Origin: Psychromicrobium xiongbiense | GTDB taxonomy: Bacteria > Actinomycetota > Actinomycetes > Actinomycetales > Micrococcaceae | Assembly: GCF_030271165.1 (NCBI RefSeq) | Contig: NZ_JASSZH010000034.1 | Span: 1 to 64,000 of the forward strand | Direction of reading: 5' to 3' | Length of the DNA stretch: 64,000 nt | Shown here: in pieces, positions 59,762-64,000 of the stretch | How the letters are laid out: each line of letters begins with the position of its first letter | Position numbering within the stretch: position 1 is the stretch's first letter | Translations under genes and position numbers: made by a program | The notes under the pieces: model-generated | What the model saw: only the letters and a program-made list of their open reading frames with translations | Told to the model about the DNA's origin: nothing | The model's database searches: none

Positions 59762-60673
59762 ATGACAGAGAACAAACTCATCATCGGCACAGCCCCGGAC
59801 TCCTGGGGAGTCTGGTTCGCGGATGACCCGCTGCAGACCCCCTGGGAGCGGTTTCTGGACGAAGTGGCCGAGTCCGGCTACCGGTGGATCGAGCTGGGCC
59901 CTTATGGTTATCTGCCCACCGACCCCGTGCGTCTGGCCAGGGAACTCGCAGCCCGGGATCTCAAAGTCAGCGCAGGGACGGTCTTCACGGCCTTCCATCG
60001 CGGTGCGGCGCAGTATGAGGAAGCCTGGGAGCCAGCACGCAGGGTGGCTGAGCTGACCGCAGCCATGGGTGGGGAGAACATCGTGGTGATCCCCGCCATG
60101 TGGCGCGATGACGTCACGGGCGAGGCGGTGGAGAGCGGCGAGTTGTCGGCTCAACAGTGGTCCGACCTGTTCGCTGGCCACAACCGGATGGGCAAGGTTC
60201 TGCTGGAGGATTATGGACTGAAACAGCAGTTCCACTCGCACGCCGATTCTCATGTCGGTGCGCAGGCCGACATCGAGCATCTTCTGGCGGAGACCGACCC
60301 TCAGTACCTGAACCTCTGCCTGGACACCGGGCACGCGGAGTACTGCGGGGCGTCCAGCCTGGAGCTGATCAGCAAGTACCCGGAGCGCATCGGCTACCTG
60401 CACCTGAAGCAGATCAACCCGGAGATTCTGGCCACGGTCAACGAGCGGAACATGACCTGGGCCGCCGCCAACCTGGCCGGGGTCATGACCGAGCCCCCGG
60501 GTGGCCTGCCGGACCTGCGGGCCGTCATCGAGGCTGTCGAGGGGCTCAATCGCCCGATCTTCGGCATTGTCGAGCAGGATATGTACCCGGTGGCCTTCGA
60601 CGTGCCGATGCCCATCGCCAAGCGCACCCGCAACTACCTGCTCTCCTGCGGATCCCGCACCACCGTCGGCTAA
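59762..60673 (+). CDS. iolE: Myo-inosose-2 dehydratase-type protein
   Basis: A 303-aa TIM-barrel enzyme of the AP-endonuclease-2/xylose-isomerase-like family. It begins IIGTAPDSWGVWFADD, the IolE signature, and has metal-ligand candidates in FHSHADSHV, NLCLDTGHAEYCG and YLHLKQINPE, and near the end FGIVEQDMYP. Converts inosose to the diketone used by IolD. ATG 59762; GTG 59753 is a nearby alternative. Context in the iol operon supports the assignment. Confidence 0.9.
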   Translation: MTENKLIIGTAPDSWGVWFADDPLQTPWERFLDEVAESGYRWIELGPYGYLPTDPVRLARELAARDLKVSAGTVFTAFHRGAAQYEEAWEPARRVAELTAAMGGENIVVIPAMWRDDVTGEAVESGELSAQQWSDLFAGHNRMGKVLLEDYGLKQQFHSHADSHVGAQADIEHLLAETDPQYLNLCLDTGHAEYCGASSLELISKYPERIGYLHLKQINPEILATVNERNMTWAAANLAGVMTEPPGGLPDLRAVIEAVEGLNRPIFGIVEQDMYPVAFDVPMPIAKRTRNYLLSCGSRTTVG

Positions 60674-60715
60674 CAGCCCACAACGCTAACAGCCCAGAAC
60701 TAAGGAAGAACAACA

Positions 60716-61729
60716 TTGACTGACATTCTCCGCGTGGCCGTCATCGGCGCTGGCCGCATGGGCGCCGATCATATCAAGCGGCTCAGCACCCGCACCCACG
60801 GCGCCGAGGTGGCGGCCGTGGTCGACGTCGACCTGGCCCGTGCGCGGGCCGCTATCGAGGGAATAGCGGGTGCGGTGGCACTGGACAGCGCTGAAGAAGC
60901 CCTCAATAACGGCGACGTCAACGCCGTGCTGATCGCCACACCCGGATTTTTGCATGAGGACATCCTGTACCTGGCACTGGCCAAGGGGTTCCCGATTCTG
61001 TGCGAGAAGCCGCTGACGCCGGATGCCGAGAGCGCCTGGCGCGTCGTCGAGGCGGAGGTAGCCACCGGGCGCAGGCTCATTCAGGTGGGCTTCATGCGCC
61101 GCTTCGATGCGGAGTACGCGGCGCTGGGTTCCATGATCCGCCGTGGCGAGCTGGGGGACCTGCTCATGCTGCACCATCAGCACCGCAATCCGACCACGCC
61201 ACCGGGCTTCACCAATGAGATGCTCATCCACGACTCGGTGGTCCACGAGTTCGATGCGATTCGCTTCTTCACGGGTGAGGAGATCACCTCCGTGCAGGTT
61301 CGCCTGGGCAAGGCCACCCACCGTGCGAGCAATGGCCAGCACGACCCCCAGCAGGTGCTGATCGAGACGGCATCCGGGGTGCTGGCCGATGTTGAAATCT
61401 ACGTCAACGCGAACTTCGGCTATGAGGTCTCCACCCAGGCCACCTTTGAGGACGGCATCGTCAGTATCGGTGCCGATGCCGGACCGTTCGTGAAGGCGGC
61501 TGGCCGCTGGGGCGGGGAGGTGGCACCGGGGTTCGAGGCCAGGTTCAGGGCTGCGTATGACGTCGAGGTCCAGGCCTGGGTTGATGCGGCCCTGCGCGGG
61601 GAGCTGGGTGGCCCTTCGGCCTGGGACGGTTACGCCACTGCGGCATGCTGCGAAGCCGGTGTGGAAGCCCAGAAGTCAGGTCTCAGGGAGGCTGTGCTGC
61701 TCCGGGAGAAGCCGGAGTTGTATCGCTGA
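60716..61729 (+). CDS. iolG: Inositol 2-dehydrogenase (Gfo/Idh/MocA family)
   Basis: NAD-dependent dehydrogenase (337 aa) oxidising myo-inositol to inosose. The Rossmann motif is VAVIGAGRMGADHIKRL at residues 7-23, followed by FPILCEKPLTPDAES with the EKP motif (catalytic Lys) and HDSVVHEFDAIRFF, containing the Asp and His of the active site. TTG start with AAGGAAG upstream. Last gene of the first iol unit; a 12-bp inverted repeat follows at 61751. Confidence 0.9.
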   Translation: MTDILRVAVIGAGRMGADHIKRLSTRTHGAEVAAVVDVDLARARAAIEGIAGAVALDSAEEALNNGDVNAVLIATPGFLHEDILYLALAKGFPILCEKPLTPDAESAWRVVEAEVATGRRLIQVGFMRRFDAEYAALGSMIRRGELGDLLMLHHQHRNPTTPPGFTNEMLIHDSVVHEFDAIRFFTGEEITSVQVRLGKATHRASNGQHDPQQVLIETASGVLADVEIYVNANFGYEVSTQATFEDGIVSIGADAGPFVKAAGRWGGEVAPGFEARFRAAYDVEVQAWVDAALRGELGGPSAWDGYATAACCEAGVEAQKSGLREAVLLREKPELYR

Positions 61730-61750
61730 ACGGGCGGAAAAAGTCGCACA

Positions 61751-61797
61751 GCAGCTCAGCACGGTGGTGGGAAATGCCTGCCGCAGTGCTGAGCTGC
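61751..61797 (+). terminator. Hairpin after iolG
   Basis: A perfect 12-bp inverted repeat (GCAGCTCAGCAC and its inverse) with a 23-base loop, followed by GTCCGTTTT. Probably the terminator separating the iol enzyme unit from the transporter promoter. Confidence 0.6.
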
Positions 61798-61865
61798 GTC
61801 CGTTTTACCGGTCGGTCAGTAGTGGCTCACCGTCCTTGATAACGATTCCACCTTAAAAGTCCTAT

Positions 61866-61909
61866 TGTCATGACAAAGTATTGACAGATGTGATCTGGTT
61901 CACCACACT
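61866..61909 (+). promoter_or_regulatory. Promoter and IolR-like operator of the transporter unit
   Basis: TGTCATGACA (61866-61875), centre of the perfect palindrome TTGTCATGACAA, five bases, TTGACA (61881-61886), 17 bases, CACACT (61904-61909). It copies the iolC layout base for base in spacing. TGTCATGACA fully fits KGWCHTRACA, as I recall that IolR motif. Confidence 0.65.
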
Positions 61910-61974
61910 CGGAGGAGTGGCGTTGAGCCCCTGTAAAGTGGCAGGGCCTCCGACCCGATCAAAGGAGATTAATT

Positions 61975-62967
61975 GTGGTGAATTTTTCGTGGCGGAGGGC
62001 CGCTCTGGTCGCGGCCGTCGTTCCGTTGGTGGCCCTGAGCGCCTGTTCCGCCCAGGGCGGTAAACCGGCCGACACTGCGAATGCGGGTGGTGGACAGGCG
62101 GCCTCGACGCCGCAGATCAAGGTTGCACTGGTGACCCACGCGGCAGCCGGGGATACCTTCTGGGACATCGTCCGCAAGGGAGCAGAGGCCGCCGCCAAGA
62201 AGGACAATGTTCAGCTGCTCTACACCAACGATCCCGATGCCGGCCGCCAGGCACAGCTGGTTCAGCAGGCCGTTGATCAGAAGGTGGACGGCATTGCCGT
62301 GACCCTGGCCAAGCCGGATGCCATGAAAGACGTGCTCTCCAAGGCGACCGCAGCGGGAATCCCGACGGTGGCTTTGAACGCAGGCTCCGATGCCGCGAGC
62401 GCACTGGGGGCGTTCACGTATTTCGGATCCGATGAAAAAGTCGCCGGGCAGGCTGTGGGAACCAAGCTGGCACAGGGTGGCTACAAGCATCCCATCTGTG
62501 TCATTCACGAGCAGGGCAACGTCGGTCTGGAAAGTCGCTGCGCGGGCGTCAAAGACAAGGTCCCCGGCACGGAGATCCTCTACGTCAACGGTCAGGACAT
62601 GACCGCGGTGCAGTCGACGGCCACGGCTAAGCTCCAGTCCACGCCGGACGCTGATGCCGTCATCGGCCTCGGAGCACCCTTCACCGTCACACTGCTGAAG
62701 TCGGTGGCGGATTCCTCCAGCAAGGCCAAAGTTGCCAGCTTCGACCTGAACGCGGAGCTCGCTCAGGACATCATTGACGGCAAGATTCTCTTCACGGTCG
62801 ATCAGCAGCCCTGGCTTCAGGGGTACATGGCGGTGGATGCACTGTGGCAGAACAAGATGGGTGGCTTCAAGATCGGCGGCGGATTGCCCGTCCTGACCGG
62901 TCCCGCGATTGTCGACAAGAGCAATGCCGCTGACATCCTCAAATTCGCCCAGCAGGGCATCCGCTAG
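61975..62967 (+). CDS. Sugar (inositol-type) ABC transporter substrate-binding lipoprotein
   Basis: A 330-aa RbsB-like periplasmic-binding protein. The signal peptide ends in a lipobox ALSAC (Cys about residue 24). The fold shows IKVALVTHAAAGDTFWDIVRKGAEAAAKK, DPDAGRQAQLVQQAVDQKVDGIAV, and QQPWLQGYMAVDALWQ at the end. It is the CUT2-family type that accepts monosaccharides or inositol. GTG 61975 has AAAGGAG upstream; GTG 61978 also fits. The neighbouring iol genes make inositol the likely ligand. Confidence 0.9.
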   Translation: MVNFSWRRAALVAAVVPLVALSACSAQGGKPADTANAGGGQAASTPQIKVALVTHAAAGDTFWDIVRKGAEAAAKKDNVQLLYTNDPDAGRQAQLVQQAVDQKVDGIAVTLAKPDAMKDVLSKATAAGIPTVALNAGSDAASALGAFTYFGSDEKVAGQAVGTKLAQGGYKHPICVIHEQGNVGLESRCAGVKDKVPGTEILYVNGQDMTAVQSTATAKLQSTPDADAVIGLGAPFTVTLLKSVADSSSKAKVASFDLNAELAQDIIDGKILFTVDQQPWLQGYMAVDALWQNKMGGFKIGGGLPVLTGPAIVDKSNAADILKFAQQGIR

Positions 62968-63030
62968 ACCCTGACCCGGGTCGCGCGGTGGGAGCCCGTC
63001 GTGCGGCCCGTTCGACAAGGAGTTCTTCAG

Positions 63031-64000
63031 ATGACAACAACAACTGTGCCGCGGGCAGCTGCCGCGGATGAACGCATCGGCCGCCGAAGTCCTTTTCAGA
63101 AGCTTCTGGGCCGTCCCGAAGTCGGCGCCCTGGTGGGCGCGGTGGTCCTTTTCATTCTTTTTTCCCTCGTCTCCAGCACCTTCCTTCAGCCCAGTGCCTT
63201 TGCCACTGTTCTCTACGGTTCTTCGACCATCGGCATTATGGCGGTAGGGGTATCGCTGTTGATGATCGGGGGCGAGTTTGATCTCTCCACCGGTGTCGCG
63301 GTCATTTCCTCGGCGCTGACGGCATCGCTCTTCAGCTGGAATTTCTCGCTCAACGCCTGGGTCGGTGTGGCCCTCGCACTCGTGGTCTCGGTGGGTATCG
63401 GGTTCATCAACGGCTGGATTCTGGTCAAGACCAAGCTGCCCAGCTTCATCGTCACCCTGGCCACCTTCCTGATGCTCACCGGTCTGAACCTGGCGCTGAC
63501 TCGCGCCATCGGCGGCAGTGTGGCGTCGCCGTCTATCGCCAAGCTGGAGGGCTTCGATTCGGCCCACGCGGTGTTTGCCTCCTCGGTGAACATCGGTGGC
63601 GTGGACGTCAAAATCACCGTGTTCTTCTGGATTGCCCTGGTAGCCGTGGCCTCCTGGATTCTGCTGCGCACCAAGATCGGTAACTGGATCTTCGCCGTCG
63701 GCGGGGATGCAAATGCTGCCCGTGCCGTGGGCGTTCCGGTGACGAAGACGAAGATCGGCCTGTTTATGGCCGTGGGGTTCTGCGGCTGGATTTTAGGCAT
63801 GCACAACCTGTTCGCCTTCGACTCGGTGCAATCCGGTGAGGGGGTGGGCAACGAGTTCCTGTACATCATCGCCGCAGTCATCGGTGGCTGCCTGCTCACC
63901 GGTGGGTATGGTTCGGCCATTGGCGGGGCGATCGGCGCCTTCATTTTCGGTATGGCCAATAAGGGCATCGTCTACGCGCAGTGGAACCCGGACTGGTTCA
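63031..64000 (+). CDS. ABC transporter permease (RbsC-like), 3' end cut by the window
   Basis: Frame open from ATG 63031 to the window end (323 codons). Multiple hydrophobic helices and CUT2 permease signatures are visible: GVSLLMIGGEFDLSTGVAV, PSFIVTLATFLMLTGLNLAL, GGDANAARAVGVPVTKTKIG and the conserved IAAVIGGCLLTGGYGSAIG. AAGGAG lies about eight bases before the start. With the preceding binding protein it forms an inositol-type importer; the ATPase is expected just beyond the window. Confidence 0.9.
   Translation, partial: MTTTTVPRAAAADERIGRRSPFQKLLGRPEVGALVGAVVLFILFSLVSSTFLQPSAFATVLYGSSTIGIMAVGVSLLMIGGEFDLSTGVAVISSALTASLFSWNFSLNAWVGVALALVVSVGIGFINGWILVKTKLPSFIVTLATFLMLTGLNLALTRAIGGSVASPSIAKLEGFDSAHAVFASSVNIGGVDVKITVFFWIALVAVASWILLRTKIGNWIFAVGGDANAARAVGVPVTKTKIGLFMAVGFCGWILGMHNLFAFDSVQSGEGVGNEFLYIIAAVIGGCLLTGGYGSAIGGAIGAFIFGMANKGIVYAQWNPDWF

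Overview
The window reads as chromosomal DNA of a high-GC Gram-positive actinobacterium. The best fit is a Micrococcaceae or Arthrobacter-like lineage: menaquinone genes, a DUF6318 lipoprotein, many GTG/TTG starts, ATGA/GTGA gene overlaps and Arthrobacter-style catabolic operons. The genus is inferred from gene content only. No prophage, complete insertion sequence, CRISPR array or rRNA was seen.

Layout. 1-1127: two secreted proteins, one cut by the window edge. 1394-5956: menaquinone and polyprenyl genes (menF divergent from menG, a geranylgeranyl reductase-type enzyme, a polyprenyl diphosphate synthase). 5984-7093: an AbiEi/DUF559 nuclease-like gene bracketed by two copies of a 100-bp inverted-repeat element. 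7118-8169: SUKH-like protein and TRIC channel. 8207-13837: sulfate assimilation (sirohydrochlorin chelatase, sulfite reductase, cysH, cysD, cysN). 13868-20696: glycan-uptake operon (GH29 fucosidase, GH125 alpha-mannosidase, two ABC permeases, binding lipoprotein). 20808-27174: FAD/Fe-S oxidoreductase, cardiolipin synthase, WXG100-like hydrolase pair. 27246-27847: third 100-bp element and an ABC-F pseudogene. 28047-34077: sulfonate-type ABC transporter, siroheme synthase, ferredoxin reductase. 34182-43735: MFS/TetR pair, PAP2-DedA-two-component operon, MarR-isochorismatase-MFS cluster, PucR regulator. 43870-53698: universal stress protein, RarD, beta-lactamase-like esterase, vapBC, catalase with its Fur regulator, phosphatase plus NarL-type two-component system, YajQ, small secreted protein. 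53841-54089: tRNA-Tyr and the fourth 100-bp element. 54285-64000: myo-inositol catabolism (iolC, aldolase-like gene, iolD, iolA, iolE, iolG) and the start of an inositol-type ABC transporter.

How the genes work together. Sulfate is activated by CysDN, reduced as APS by CysH, and sulfite is reduced by a siroheme enzyme whose cofactor comes from CysG and the chelatase; the sulfonate transporter and FprA-type reductase fit the same pathway. These separated sulfur units share an upstream array of TGAC words on a 10-bp period, placed 44-55 bp before the -10 box. The two iol transcription units share a near-identical promoter/operator layout, and the glycan operon has two related internal promoter elements.

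Main novelty candidates: (1) the 100-bp element, four copies of exactly equal length with inverted ends, two of them bracketing a nuclease-like gene whose stop codon lies in the repeat; (2) the 10-bp-phased TGAC array on sulfur genes; (3) a recurring leaderless-promoter pattern with exactly six bases between the -10 hexamer and the start codon.
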